Notes: a model not told the origin generated them from the sequence alone. A stretch of DNA of 64,000 bases from Tisiphia sp964030975 (GCF_964030975.1 NZ_CAXIQH010000001.1:1-64000); one strand, 5' to 3'. Positions 24,116 to 34,144 are shown, counted from the stretch's first letter. A program made the numbers and translations.

Positions 24116-25496
24116 AACCTAGCTTTTTTCTGAGTAACTCTATACAAAAGACTAACAAACTGCACATAGTACCAACAAAGACCCCCTTTAGTCGAAAATT
24201 ATCAGCAAAAAAATATGTCCAAATGAAGAAAGATGTAGCTCCACTTAATCCGCATAAAATCATCATTCTTGGTGCGATAGTAATGTTAAACAAGGCAAAT
24301 ATTAGAGGAACTAATATTATTGGCCCCCAAAACCCGGTAATAAACACTACTAGGTCAATTACATTATCAAATTTTAAAGCAATGATTATGGCAAAACTCC
24401 CAATTATAACATTAGCAATTCTAACAATTAACAATAATTTCTTTTGATTCTGTATTTTTAAAATAGGGCTTAACAAGTCTTTTACTAAGGCTATTGAGGT
24501 AACATTTAAATCAGAATCAGCAGTAGACATAACTGATGCAAGCAAACCAATTATAACAAAGCCTTGTAACCCCGAGGGGACTATTTGATCAATTAGGTGT
24601 GGCAATGCAAGATTAGAAGAGTAGTTGGGGTAAAGATTATAGGCGATTAACCCATTTAAGGTTATAAATATTAAAAATATAGCATATATCCCTGATTTTA
24701 TATATATAGCATTACTAGTCTTTTTGGCATTATTGTTAATTAAAGCCCTTTGAATAAAAATAGGATATAAGTTCATTACACAAAAGCCTAGCATGGCGGT
24801 TATCGTATTAATAAATAGCTCACTGGCAAAATTATTATGATGGATAAAATATACTTTTTCAATAGGCAATTGGTTGATAAAGTCACTGATACCAATTTTA
24901 TTGAGACCACATATGGCAATAATTGGAAGAGCAATTATCATCGCAAAGAATTGTAGTAAATTAGTAAACATAATTGATTGTAATCCACCGATAGTTGTGT
25001 AGATAATAACAATCCCATAACTTAATAGAGTTCCTTCCAAGTAGTTAATTTTTAAAATATATTGAAAAATATACCCACTAACACTGATTTGAGCAGCAAC
25101 AAATCCTATAGATACAAAAACAGTTGTGATACCAGCTATAAAACGCCCTGCTCTACCATAATACTTTGCCATTATATCACCGACACTTTCTGCTCCATAG
25201 TGTTTAGCTATTTGTGGCACGAGATAAATAGCTATTAGTATATCAATTGGCAGAGAGAGTATCAGTCCATAGCTATACGATAAATCACCAGAAAAAGCTT
25301 TTTCAGCAATACCCAAAGTAGTAGCTCCACCAACTGACGAAGTAAAAATAGTTGCAACTAACAATATCTTGCTATTTTTAATCTTGTCTTGAACGGTAGC
25401 ATAATTGGCAAAGCCTCTAAGTCTAGATCTGTGGTATATACCAATAACAAGTATCGATATCAAATATAGTAATACAATAATATTATCAAGGGTCAT
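24099..25496 (-). CDS. sodium:solute symporter family protein
   Basis: 465 residues with about 13 hydrophobic segments across the whole length, an inner-membrane transporter of the SSS (SLC5) family related to proline and pantothenate permeases. Conserved features: SSVGGATTLGIAEKAF (sodium/substrate region in TM1-2), YYGRAGRFIAGI and ASVMSTADSDLNVTS (the SxxSTxDS sodium-site pattern in TM8). The substrate cannot be read from sequence. Its C-terminus overlaps the uvrC start, so the two are probably co-transcribed. Confidence 0.88.
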   Translation of the reverse strand: MTLDNIIVLLYLISILVIGIYHRSRLRGFANYATVQDKIKNSKILLVATIFTSSVGGATTLGIAEKAFSGDLSYSYGLILSLPIDILIAIYLVPQIAKHYGAESVGDIMAKYYGRAGRFIAGITTVFVSIGFVAAQISVSGYIFQYILKINYLEGTLLSYGIVIIYTTIGGLQSIMFTNLLQFFAMIIALPIIAICGLNKIGISDFINQLPIEKVYFIHHNNFASELFINTITAMLGFCVMNLYPIFIQRALINNNAKKTSNAIYIKSGIYAIFLIFITLNGLIAYNLYPNYSSNLALPHLIDQIVPSGLQGFVIIGLLASVMSTADSDLNVTSIALVKDLLSPILKIQNQKKLLLIVRIANVIIGSFAIIIALKFDNVIDLVVFITGFWGPIILVPLIFALFNITIAPRMMILCGLSGATSFFIWTYFFADNFRLKGVFVGTMCSLLVFCIELLRKKLGYVTKI

Positions 25497-25539
25497 TACT
25501 AATTATTTTTTTATTGAATTGGAACTCAAGCATACTTCG

Positions 25540-25876
25540 TATAGCTAATCCGACTATAGTTATGCCTATAGGATTAGGTGATAAAGAACATAACTATTGT
25601 AAGTTGTCATTCCCGCGTAGGCGGGAATCTAGATACCTGCTTTCGCAGGTATGACACAAAGTTTGTATCACCTAATTCAATAGGTTTCACTATAACATTA
25701 CTATTACCCATCTCTTTTAAAACCATTATACTTATACGTCATTGCGAGGAGCTACTTTAGTAGCGACGAAGCAATCCAGGAAAGTGATTATATTTGGATT
25801 GCTTCGTCGCAGCAAAGCTGCTTCTCGCAATGACGTCAGTTTACTATGGCTAAAGCCTTCTCGGGTTAGCTATACA
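25540..25876. repeat. REP-B palindrome with TATAGCTAA ends, invaded by REP-A
   Basis: The outer ends are TATAGCTAATCCGAC and CTTCTCGGGTTAGCTATA. The core at 25737-25837 is CGTCATTGCGAGGAGCTAC with its complement. REP-A occupies 25555-25694. This covers nearly all of the 400 bases between the symporter and tsaE; no gene is seen. Confidence 0.85.
25555..25694 (-). repeat. REP-A, copy 7 (reverse)
   Basis: Inserted a few bases inside the left end of a REP-B element (CGAC-TATAG ... CACTATA-ACATT), again at TA. Confidence 0.93.
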
Positions 25877-25895
25877 ATCTAACGAAGTATTTATG

Positions 25896-26330
25896 CTATG
25901 AGAAATGAAAAATACTACAAGAACGTTTATTATCTTCGAGTATTTGTAGGTGAATTTTAGTTATAGGTAGCGGTAATATTTCTTCAATTATTTCTGGCCA
26001 TTCAATTAGACAAATATTGCCCTGCAAGGCTTCTTCTATACCTAGTTCATAAATTTCTTCTAAATAGTTTAAACGATAAAGATCAAAATGATAAATCGTG
26101 AATTTTGATGTCTTATAAATTTGTAGCAAATTAAAAGTAGGGCTGCTGATATTAGTATCAGATCCACAACAATACTTTATAATCTCTCGACAGATAAATG
26201 TTTTTCCACAACCTAAATCACCTGAAAAAGTTATAATTTTATTAGACTCTAAATTTTTAGCTATAGTTTGTGCAAACAATATAGAGTCTTGTTCGTTATT
26301 TAAAATAACAGACTCTTTTTGAAACTTCAT
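25896..26330 (-). CDS. tsaE: tRNA threonylcarbamoyladenosine biosynthesis protein TsaE
   Basis: ATPase that works with TsaB and TsaD in making the t6A37 modification of ANN-decoding tRNAs. 144 residues, typical. Walker A GDLGCGKTFICREII (about residues 38-52), SSPTFNLLQIY, FDLYRLNYLEEIYELGIEE and CLIEWPE are all family hallmarks. The gene stands alone between two palindromic repeats. Confidence 0.95.
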   Translation of the reverse strand: MKFQKESVILNNEQDSILFAQTIAKNLESNKIITFSGDLGCGKTFICREIIKYCCGSDTNISSPTFNLLQIYKTSKFTIYHFDLYRLNYLEEIYELGIEEALQGNICLIEWPEIIEEILPLPITKIHLQILEDNKRSCSIFHFS

Positions 26331-26365
26331 TAATTCTCCAAATCAGAAGAGTATACATAACCAAA

Positions 26366-26516
26366 TATAGCTAATCCGTTAAAGTTCTAGATACTCCAGG
26401 CGTCATTGCGAGACCACGTAGTGGTCGTGGCAATCCATGCTCTTGGATTGCTTCGTCGACCTACGGTCTTACTCGCAATGACGGAAGCTATCTAAAACCT
26501 TCTCAGGTTAGCTCTA
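26366..26516. repeat. REP-B palindrome with TATAGCTAATCC/GGTTAGCTCTA ends
   Basis: Core CGTCATTGCGAGACCACGTAG and TACTCGCAATGACG. It has GACCACGTAGTGGTC uninterrupted at 26405-26419, the empty form of the site invaded by REP-A at 57009 and 57255. Confidence 0.88.
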
Positions 26517-26557
26517 GTCTAGCATATTAACCCTATAACATCAAATATTAACAGTAA

Positions 26558-27841
26558 TTATTCTAATTTCTCGATTTTGTTGGATTCAACTAACTCAACA
26601 TCGATAATTTCAGATTTTGATGAGACAAGTTGATAACGCTCTATAGGATACTGGATTGTTTTATTGCCAATATCTACACCTAATTTTTGAATATTCCTAG
26701 CTCGAGATAAAAAATGTCGGTTAAAAGAAGCGGCAAACTTATCATAATTATTGACTATATGTTGAATATTACTGCCAAGTTTCTGCGAATGCTCTGCTAA
26801 TGAAGCGATAGAGGTCAGTAATTTTCTTACCTCTTCTATAATTAATTTGTGATTTTCTGAACGCCTATAATCTGAAATTTGGAACTTGGCAAATGATAGC
26901 ATATTCATAAGTCCTGCTGGACCAACTGGAAAAATATTATTTTCCCAGGCTTTTTGTAAAAAATTATTATCCGCAATCAGAATTTTCTCAATAGCCTGTT
27001 CAGTAGGAACAAACATTAAAGTAACTATATTACCAAAATGTTTCTTTTTATCTTGAAAACTAGCTAAAATATTTTCTGCGTAATCTTTACTATTTAAGGA
27101 TTTTAAATGATTATTCATGGTTTTGCTAAGATTAGTACTATCTTGTCCTAAATCTACTAAAAACTTTGAAGCTTTTGCATCTATAACCATTAAATTATCA
27201 GAAGGTAAAAAGATTAAGGCATCTGGTCTAAGTTTTAAATTATCAACTGTTGTCACAGAATATTGTATGATAAAGTCTAAATTAGAACGTAGACCTGATG
27301 ACTTTAGAATATTCTCAAGAGTAATCTCGGCAAGTAAGCCAGCTCCAGAAGGAGAAAGCAGGGACTGTTTGATAATATCTACTGTCCCTTTAGATTGTTC
27401 AATATCTCTACTCAACGACCCAACCATGGTTATTAAACGTTCAAACTCGCTATTAAATTTGTTTGTTGCTCCCGCAATATTTTTTTCTGATAATTCCCTA
27501 GCTTCTTGATTTTCTCGTCTATGAATTTCAATTAATTGTTTAGATAGTTCATTACCAAGATCAAATAAAGCATTTTTTGCTGATACATATGATTCCTGCC
27601 TTGCTTTATCTGCTTCAGCTATCAATTGACTTTGGTAGTCTAGTTTACTGGATAATTGTTCAATCTTTTGAATATAAGAAATTTTTTCTTGCTGCAAAAT
27701 TTGATTTTGCTTATTTGTCTCTAAATAATTATTTGATATAAAGCCTAATTCTGCATGTAGTTTGATTGTTTTATGATAAAACCAAGCGAATAAACCAAAT
27801 AAAACGACAAGTCCGGTAAGCAATAATATAGTATAAAACAT
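26558..27841 (-). CDS. rmuC: DNA recombination protein RmuC
   Basis: RmuC is a nuclease-fold protein that limits rearrangement at inverted repeats, which is notable in a genome so rich in them. 427 residues: an N-terminal membrane anchor (LLLTGLVVLFGLFAWFY), a long coiled coil (about 25-130) and the RmuC domain (LRPDALIFLPSDNLMVIDAKAS, VTLMFVPTEQAIEKIL and NIFPVGPAGLMNML) with the D...DAK nuclease-like residues. It lies 11 bases after licD. Confidence 0.95.
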   Translation of the reverse strand: MFYTILLLTGLVVLFGLFAWFYHKTIKLHAELGFISNNYLETNKQNQILQQEKISYIQKIEQLSSKLDYQSQLIAEADKARQESYVSAKNALFDLGNELSKQLIEIHRRENQEARELSEKNIAGATNKFNSEFERLITMVGSLSRDIEQSKGTVDIIKQSLLSPSGAGLLAEITLENILKSSGLRSNLDFIIQYSVTTVDNLKLRPDALIFLPSDNLMVIDAKASKFLVDLGQDSTNLSKTMNNHLKSLNSKDYAENILASFQDKKKHFGNIVTLMFVPTEQAIEKILIADNNFLQKAWENNIFPVGPAGLMNMLSFAKFQISDYRRSENHKLIIEEVRKLLTSIASLAEHSQKLGSNIQHIVNNYDKFAASFNRHFLSRARNIQKLGVDIGNKTIQYPIERYQLVSSKSEIIDVELVESNKIEKLE

Positions 27842-27852
27842 TTGAAAAATTA

Positions 27853-28620
27853 CTATTTAATTAACGGCTTTGAAATTACCCGATCTTCCAAAGGTCCAGT
27901 TGGTCTAGCTGGCTCTAATAATTTCGGGGTTAAAGTGAATTTAGTCTTTTGTTCAATAGGTGAAAGGGTAACATGAAAATTATGTGGTTGTTGCATTACA
28001 GCATATTTATCCCATTCCGGATAAGCTCTATCTAGATTCCCTTTAAACTCATTAGGGCCATAAACTTCAATCTCACCAAATTGATATTTCCTCAGTGGGA
28101 ATAATTCATTAACATAAAAGAAATCATTAGGAAATCTACCTAATGTTCTAAAATTACTATATAAAAACTTGTTGTCTTTTTGGCGGAAGATAAAGATATC
28201 TATACATCTCTTATCGCATATTGTGTAAAAGTCTTGATGGCGAATTTTATAACCTAACTCTGTAAAATCCGTTAATATATCTTGTAATCTGATTTCATCA
28301 GCATGCATTATACCGATATCTAAGTCATCATCAAAAGGTATGATACCTTGGTGTCTTACTGCTCCAAGAAGCGTACCGCCCTCAATCCAATAATTTATGT
28401 TATGCTTAGTTAATATTTCATGAGTATCTTTCATTAATTGATATAAGTGTAGGGCGTGTTCTGCACTAATTGTATATTTCTGTACTTGTTGGTCGGTAGG
28501 AGTCACATATCTCCATTGGTGATTATAAAACTCTACATAACCTTGGTACAAACCGTAGATAATTATCATCACTCCAACTACTTTAAATAAAAAGTTATTT
28601 TTCTTAAGGGGTTTGTGCAT
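27853..28620 (-). CDS. LicD-family (fukutin-type) transferase
   Basis: 255 residues with an N-terminal membrane anchor (VGVMIIIYGLYQGYV). The nucleotidyltransferase-like core is YWIEGGTLLGAVRHQGIIPFDDDLDIGIM (about residues 76-104), the DxD signature of LicD enzymes. Relatives move phosphocholine or other phospho-groups onto cell-surface glycans. It lies next to manC (divergent), which suggests surface polysaccharide decoration; the substrate is unknown. Confidence 0.88.
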   Translation of the reverse strand: MHKPLKKNNFLFKVVGVMIIIYGLYQGYVEFYNHQWRYVTPTDQQVQKYTISAEHALHLYQLMKDTHEILTKHNINYWIEGGTLLGAVRHQGIIPFDDDLDIGIMHADEIRLQDILTDFTELGYKIRHQDFYTICDKRCIDIFIFRQKDNKFLYSNFRTLGRFPNDFFYVNELFPLRKYQFGEIEVYGPNEFKGNLDRAYPEWDKYAVMQQPHNFHVTLSPIEQKTKFTLTPKLLEPARPTGPLEDRVISKPLIK

Positions 28621-28710
28621 ATATTATTTCTCTTATTTATTTTTAGTGGACTTCTTTCATATTTTATACTATAAGTTGATCTAGTTTAACCATTAGACAA
28701 TTAATAATAT

Positions 28711-29784
28711 ATGAAAATAAAACCAGTAATTATGGCTGGTGGTCTAGGAACAAGATTATGGCCATTATCGAGGCAAATGCAACCTAAACAATTCATCAAA
28801 ATATTTGAAAATTGTAGTTTAATCCAAAAAACTTTGATTACAAATAGAACTTTAGGTAAACCAACTTTAATAATTGCTAAGGATTATGAAGTAATAACAC
28901 AAGAGCAACTTAGAGAACTAAATATAGAAGCAGATTTAATAATAGAGCCTATGGCTAAAAATACAGCATCATGTGCGATTATATCAGCTATTCAAGCAAA
29001 AAATAATGGTTACGATACGATTATATTGCTGCCTTCTGACCATTATATACACGATGTTGATAACTACTTAGATACTATTAATAAATCTTTGAATTATCTC
29101 TCAAAATTTGGTATTTGTACTATTGGTATTAGACCTAGTTTTGCAAATAGCGAATATGGTTATATCAAAACAAATAAGTTATTAGCAGATGGAATTTACA
29201 AAACCCAACAATTTGTGGAGAAGCCTAATATTCAACAAGCACAAAATTATTTAGAAGAAAACGACAAATATAAAAATGGCAAATATTTTTGGAATTCAGG
29301 AATTTTTATTTTTAATATAGATTTTATTCTAGAACAGGCTAAATTATGCCAAAGGAAACTTCTTAAACAGGCATATGAAGCATATTATTCTGCAACTAAA
29401 AATTATAATAATATAACTCTTGCTTTAGAACCATACATACATATTACGCCAATTTCTTTAGACTATGCTATAATCGAAAATATTAGTCAAATGATCATGA
29501 TAGAAGCCAATTTTAGTTGGAATGATATTGGCAGTTGGCATTCTTTATGGCAAATGCAAAAGAAAGATATAACCAATAATTACTGTGAAGGTGATGTTAT
29601 TAGCATTGATAGTACCAATTCATATATTAGCTCTAATAATAAGCTTACTGCTGTAATAGGAATTGATAATATAATAATTATTAATACTAAAGATGCGTTA
29701 CTGATCGCAAATAAGTCAGAAATCGGAAAAATAAAGCAGCTGGTGATAGAAATGACCGAAATTGGACGGAAAGAAATATTATGA
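28711..29784 (+). CDS. manC: mannose-1-phosphate guanylyltransferase
   Basis: Makes GDP-mannose for surface glycans. 357 residues, only the transferase domain; the C-terminal isomerase half of bifunctional ManC is absent. Signature VIMAGGLGTRLWPLSRQMQPKQF at residues 7-29, then LLPSDHYI, GYIKTN, FVEKPN and FWNSGIFIF. The ATG at 29781 of the next gene overlaps its stop (ATGA). Confidence 0.95.
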   Translation: MKIKPVIMAGGLGTRLWPLSRQMQPKQFIKIFENCSLIQKTLITNRTLGKPTLIIAKDYEVITQEQLRELNIEADLIIEPMAKNTASCAIISAIQAKNNGYDTIILLPSDHYIHDVDNYLDTINKSLNYLSKFGICTIGIRPSFANSEYGYIKTNKLLADGIYKTQQFVEKPNIQQAQNYLEENDKYKNGKYFWNSGIFIFNIDFILEQAKLCQRKLLKQAYEAYYSATKNYNNITLALEPYIHITPISLDYAIIENISQMIMIEANFSWNDIGSWHSLWQMQKKDITNNYCEGDVISIDSTNSYISSNNKLTAVIGIDNIIIINTKDALLIANKSEIGKIKQLVIEMTEIGRKEIL

Positions 29785-31292
29785 ATTTGCGTGAGAATAT
29801 AAAAAATTATATCAGTAATTTTCAAGAAGAAAATGAATATAAAGAAAGGATGTTAGACTTTTTAGATAATTGTGATAATCCGTTTAGTAGAGAAACAAAA
29901 GAAGGGCATTTTACCAGTTCAGGATTTTTGCTTAATTCTAATAAAACAAAATTCTTATTGATGCATCATCGTAAGTTAGATAAATGGTTGCAGCCAGGGG
30001 GGCATTGTGATGGTAATAATGACCTTTTAGCTGTAGCAATTAAAGAGGCTCAGGAAGAATCTGGAATTTTAGATATTGAACCAATTTCTAGGCAAATTTA
30101 TGATATAGATGTTCATTTTATTCCTAGTAATGCTAAAGAACAAGAACATTATCATTATGATGTGAGGTTTTTGCTAAAAACCGTTTGCAACGATTATTTT
30201 GTAAAAAATGCCGAATCACATGATTTAAGATGGATAGAATTTACTTATAATTACGAAGAACTTGTGTTGGATAGTTCAGTAAAAAGGATGATAGAGAAGT
30301 ATATACAAATCTGGTCATGTACATACGGCAAAAGCAAAAATCTTCCTGACCAAAGGCTAAGTGGGGTAAATAAAATGGATCAAGCACAAATAGTAGATAA
30401 TAAGAAATTAATTATAGACAGCACATTGGTGAGTAGATTACTCACCAGTCAATTTCCACAATGGAAAGATTTGCCTGTACAACCAGTCGTGGTTGGGGGG
30501 TGGGATAACCGAACATTTCACTTAGGTAAACAGATGCTTGTACGCATGCCAAGTGCAGCAAAGTATGCAATGAAGGTAAAAATAGAACAAAAATGGTTGC
30601 CTAAATTGGCACCTTTGTTACCTCTTCCAATTCCAGAGCCGTTGGCAATGGGAGAACCGGGTGAGGGGTATCCATGGCGATGGTCAATTTACCGCTGGAT
30701 TGAGGGCGACACTGCTGCGTCTGCACATATAGCTGATCAGTGTGACTTCGCAACTAATCTAGCACAGTTTCTTATCGCTCTACAACGCATCGATACGACG
30801 GATGGACCTTTGCCCGGATTACATAATTTTTATCGTGGGGGAACGCTAAAGACCTACGATATTGAGATACGGCAAGCAATTGATATTCTGAAGGACAAAA
30901 TCGATACTGGTGTTGCTCTTGAGCTTTGGGAGGCGGCACTTGCAACTACCTGGCAGGGTTTGCCGGTGTGGGTTCACGGTGACATCAGTGTCGGTAACCT
31001 GTTAGTGCAGGAAGGAAAGTTGAGTGCTGTCATTGACTTTGGAGGGTTGGGAATTGGTGATCCAGCTTGTGATCTAGCAATAGCTTGGAATATGTTTGGG
31101 AAAAAAAGCAGGGAAGTCTTTCGTACACTACTTTCGTTGGATGCCGATACATGGAATCGCGGTCGTGCCTGGAGCTTGTGGAAAGCCTTGATAATCGTTG
31201 CTGGTTTTGCAGGAACAAACGCTGTTGAAGTTCCACAATCTTGGCGTATTATTAATGAAATCCTTACAGATTACAAGAATACGTTAAGTTAA
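29781..31292 (+). CDS. NUDIX hydrolase fused to an aminoglycoside phosphotransferase-like kinase
   Basis: 503 residues in two parts. Residues 1-185: a NUDIX domain with the box starting G74 (GGHCDGNN) and ending KEAQEESGI; the first Glu of the box is Asn and Arg is Lys, but the EE pair is kept. Residues 199-503: an APH/choline-kinase fold with the VVVGGWDNRTFHL nucleotide loop, the catalytic loop HGD (His399, Asp401, Asn406) and the metal site VIDFGG (Asp419). Met199 follows a GGGG-rich stretch, so the second half was probably once a separate gene. Base composition changes sharply: 14/60 G+C at 29821-29880 against 32/60 at 30961-31020. The kinase half looks recently imported. Substrate is unknown. 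Confidence 0.88.
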   Translation: MNLRENIKNYISNFQEENEYKERMLDFLDNCDNPFSRETKEGHFTSSGFLLNSNKTKFLLMHHRKLDKWLQPGGHCDGNNDLLAVAIKEAQEESGILDIEPISRQIYDIDVHFIPSNAKEQEHYHYDVRFLLKTVCNDYFVKNAESHDLRWIEFTYNYEELVLDSSVKRMIEKYIQIWSCTYGKSKNLPDQRLSGVNKMDQAQIVDNKKLIIDSTLVSRLLTSQFPQWKDLPVQPVVVGGWDNRTFHLGKQMLVRMPSAAKYAMKVKIEQKWLPKLAPLLPLPIPEPLAMGEPGEGYPWRWSIYRWIEGDTAASAHIADQCDFATNLAQFLIALQRIDTTDGPLPGLHNFYRGGTLKTYDIEIRQAIDILKDKIDTGVALELWEAALATTWQGLPVWVHGDISVGNLLVQEGKLSAVIDFGGLGIGDPACDLAIAWNMFGKKSREVFRTLLSLDADTWNRGRAWSLWKALIIVAGFAGTNAVEVPQSWRIINEILTDYKNTLS

Positions 31293-31591
31293 TGGCAACA
31301 AAAAAGTTTTATAGAAATAAAGAAGATTTTATTTGTGAGATGTGTGGTGAATTCATCCAAGGCAATGGTTATACTAATCATTGCCCAATATGTTTCTACA
31401 GTAAGCATGTAGATGTTAATCCTGGGGATAGGGCATCTGGATGTAATGGACTAATGCAGCCAATTGCCTATAAAACAGATGGTAAAAAAGGTTTGGTCTT
31501 AACCCATAAATGTCTTAAATGTCGAGAATATAAAAATAATAAACTTGCTGATACGGATAATGTAGAAAATTTGCTAAATATTTTTAGTTAG
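31292..31591 (+). CDS. RNHCP-domain zinc-ribbon protein
   Basis: 99 residues with FICEMCGEFIQGNGYTNHCP, then HVDVNPGDRASGCNGLMQPI and HKCLKCREYKNNK: the RNHCP family pattern of paired CxxC motifs. Function in the family is not established. The start codon overlaps the stop of the fusion gene (TAATG), so translation is coupled. It is the last gene of manC-fusion-RNHCP. Confidence 0.88.
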   Translation: MATKKFYRNKEDFICEMCGEFIQGNGYTNHCPICFYSKHVDVNPGDRASGCNGLMQPIAYKTDGKKGLVLTHKCLKCREYKNNKLADTDNVENLLNIFS

Positions 31592-31692
31592 AAGTTATTC
31601 TTGCAAAATTGAAAAATTTAGATTAGTGACTAGTATATAATATGGTATACTCAAGTGATTTGAAGAATTGGAACGTAAAACAAGGGGTGAGA

Positions 31693-31832
31693 TATAGTGA
31701 AACCTATTGAATTAGGTGATACAAACTTTGTGTCATACCTGCGAAAGCAGGTATCTAGATTCCCGCCTTCGCGGGAATGACAACTTACAATCGTTATGTT
31801 CTTTATCACCTAATCCTATGAGCATAACTATA
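31693..31832 (+). repeat. REP-A, copy 8 (forward)
   Basis: It follows a copy of the dispersed motif TATACTCAAGTGATTTGAAGA (31643 on) and precedes a REP-B element. The 500 bases between the RNHCP gene and nuoG are wholly repeat-derived. Confidence 0.93.
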
Positions 31833-31851
31833 GTACGTGAACACGCGAATA

Positions 31852-32052
31852 CCACAGCTGTCGAAAGTTAGAAGGTAAAGCAGGTTTAGATAGTACACTT
31901 TAAAAGTCGTATGTGGTCAACGTCATTGCGAGAAGACCGTAGGTCGACGAAGCAATCCATAAAAGTAACCAAAAATGGATTGCTTCGTCGGCTCACGCCT
32001 CCTCGCAATGACGTAAGTTTACTATGGCTAAATACTAAGCGGGTTAGCTATA
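31852..32052. repeat. REP-B hybrid: CACAGCTGTCGAAAG left end, GGGTTAGCTATA right end
   Basis: The left terminus matches the CACAACTGTCGAAAGTTAGAAG type (also 57540, 42670, 8150), the right terminus the TATAGCTAACCC type. The core is CGTCATTGCGAGAAGACCG with CTCCTCGCAATGACG. Confidence 0.8.
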
Positions 32053-32092
32053 TATAATTTTGACGTAATATAAAACTATAATATGAATATCA

Positions 32093-34144
32093 ATGATAAA
32101 ACTTACTATAGACGGTATTGAAATTGAAGTAGAGGAAGGCACAACCGTATTTCGTGCCTGTAGCAAGCTTGGTATAGAAATCCCCCATTTCTGCTTTCAT
32201 GAACGTTTGAAGATTGCCGGTAATTGTCGTATGTGCTTGGTAGAGATGGAAAAATCTCCAAAACCTATTGCTTCTTGTGCCACGTCTGTTACCCCAGGCA
32301 TGGTGATCCACACTAATACTATCGGCGTTAAAAAGGCTCGTGAAGGGGTAATGGAATTTTTATTGATCAATCACCCTCTAGATTGTCCTATTTGTGACCA
32401 GGGAGGTGAGTGCGATCTACAGGATCAAGCCTTTAAATATGGTGGAGCACGTTCTAGATTTTTGGAAAATAAAAGAACGGTCAAAGATAAATATATGGGG
32501 CCTTTGATTAAGACCCAAATGACTAGATGTATACAATGTACAAGATGTATAAGATTTGCCACTGATATTGCTGGAATTGAGGAAATAGGGGCTCTTTACA
32601 GAGGAGAACATATGGAAGTTACCTCGTATCTTGAGCGTAGTCTTGAATCAGAGCTATCAGGCAATATTATAGATGTTTGCCCTGTTGGTGCATTAAATTC
32701 AAAGCCTTATTCTTTTAAAGCTCGTAGTTGGGAATTAAAGAAAACTGAATCAATAGATGTATTGGATGCCCAAGGCTGTAATATAAGAGTCGATAGTAGG
32801 GGATCTGAAGTAATGAGGATATTACCGAGGGTTAATGATGAGTGGATATCAGATAAAGCCCGATTTGCTTATGACGGCTTGAGATATCAAAGGTTAGATT
32901 CTCCGTATATAAGACACAACGGTAAATTAGTTGAAGCTTCCTGGAGTGATGCTATTGCACTGGTAGCACAAAAATTACAGTCGCTTGCCGGTGAGCAAAT
33001 GGCGGCAATAGCTGGAACACTCGCCTGCACCGAATCAATGTTTTTATTAAAAACATTGTTACAAAAGCTAGGATGTAATAATTTTGATAGCAACCAGTTT
33101 AATTATAAAATAGACAAATCTAGCAGGGGAAACTATCTATTTAACACAACAATCTCTGAACTTAAGAAATCTGATCTAATTTTGCTAATTGGTGCAAATA
33201 TTAGACAAATAGCTCCGGTTCTTAATTCTCGTATTGGTATATTACAAAGAGAAGGTCAGTTAAAAGTAGCTCGAATTGGTAATATTAGCGACCAAACTTA
33301 TTCTATCAGTGAATTAGGGGCTAGCCCTGAGGTAATTAAAGCAATAATATCAGGAGAACATCAATTTTCTAAAGAGTTGGCAGCTGCAAAAAATCCAGTT
33401 ATAATTATTGGTGATGGAGTATATTCTCGGGATGATGGTTATGCTATTTTGGCACTCATTCATCAGATGGTGGACAAATATAAAATAGTTAGAGACGATT
33501 GGAATGGTTTTAATATATTGCATAATCATGCGTCAATGGTTGGTAGTTTAGATATAGGTTTCAGCCCTAAAAATTTCAGTTCTAAGGGTGGTGGTAATGG
33601 GGTTTATGAAATTTTACAAAAGGCAGAAATAGGTGATATCAAATTTGTCTATTTACTAGGTAGCGATGAAATTGATATGAGCAAAATAAAATCATCTTTT
33701 GTCGTATATCAAGGGCATCACGGTGATAATGGAGCAAATGCAGCAGATGTCATTTTTCCTGCTAGTAGCTATACGGAGAAAGATGCTATTTACGTAAATT
33801 TTGAAGGAAGACCGCAATATGCCAGGGCAGCAACTAGTCCAGTAGGACAGGCAAAAGAAGATTGGCTTATTATAAATAAGCTTGCCAATAATTTAGGGCT
33901 AAATCTTGGTATGAATAATTTAGTTGAAATAAGAAATAAGTTGGCAGCCGAGTTCCCGGTATTTGCCAATATTTCTGAGATAATGAGTGGTGAGTTTATA
34001 GAATTTACCTCTACAGATAAATTACTTAACGATGATATAATGACTAAACCGATAAATTATTATATGACAGATTCAATTAGTAGGGCGTCTATTACTATGG
34101 CAAAGTGCTTAGAATCAAAGCAAGAAAGGGAAAAAGTTGCATGA
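32093..34144 (+). CDS. nuoG: NADH-quinone oxidoreductase subunit G
   Basis: Large iron-sulfur subunit of complex I, 683 residues. [2Fe-2S] site: CFHERLKIAGNCRMC and CATSVTPGM. His/Cys-ligated N5: HPLDCPICDQGGECDLQD. N4 and related clusters: QMTRCIQCTRCIRFATD and DVCPVGALNSKPYSF. The C-terminal half is the molybdopterin-oxidoreductase-like domain without cofactor ligands (VYQGHHGDNGANAADVIFPA). It starts nuoGH(x)IJKL. ATG of nuoH overlaps its stop. Confidence 0.98.
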   Translation: MIKLTIDGIEIEVEEGTTVFRACSKLGIEIPHFCFHERLKIAGNCRMCLVEMEKSPKPIASCATSVTPGMVIHTNTIGVKKAREGVMEFLLINHPLDCPICDQGGECDLQDQAFKYGGARSRFLENKRTVKDKYMGPLIKTQMTRCIQCTRCIRFATDIAGIEEIGALYRGEHMEVTSYLERSLESELSGNIIDVCPVGALNSKPYSFKARSWELKKTESIDVLDAQGCNIRVDSRGSEVMRILPRVNDEWISDKARFAYDGLRYQRLDSPYIRHNGKLVEASWSDAIALVAQKLQSLAGEQMAAIAGTLACTESMFLLKTLLQKLGCNNFDSNQFNYKIDKSSRGNYLFNTTISELKKSDLILLIGANIRQIAPVLNSRIGILQREGQLKVARIGNISDQTYSISELGASPEVIKAIISGEHQFSKELAAAKNPVIIIGDGVYSRDDGYAILALIHQMVDKYKIVRDDWNGFNILHNHASMVGSLDIGFSPKNFSSKGGGNGVYEILQKAEIGDIKFVYLLGSDEIDMSKIKSSFVVYQGHHGDNGANAADVIFPASSYTEKDAIYVNFEGRPQYARAATSPVGQAKEDWLIINKLANNLGLNLGMNNLVEIRNKLAAEFPVFANISEIMSGEFIEFTSTDKLLNDDIMTKPINYYMTDSISRASITMAKCLESKQEREKVA

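Noticed and set aside
25578..25760. Repeated small ORFs reading MIKNITIVSCHSRVGGN
   Set aside because: They recur wherever REP-A is read on the reverse strand and run into unrelated flanks; they are read-throughs of the repeat with no independent signs of coding.
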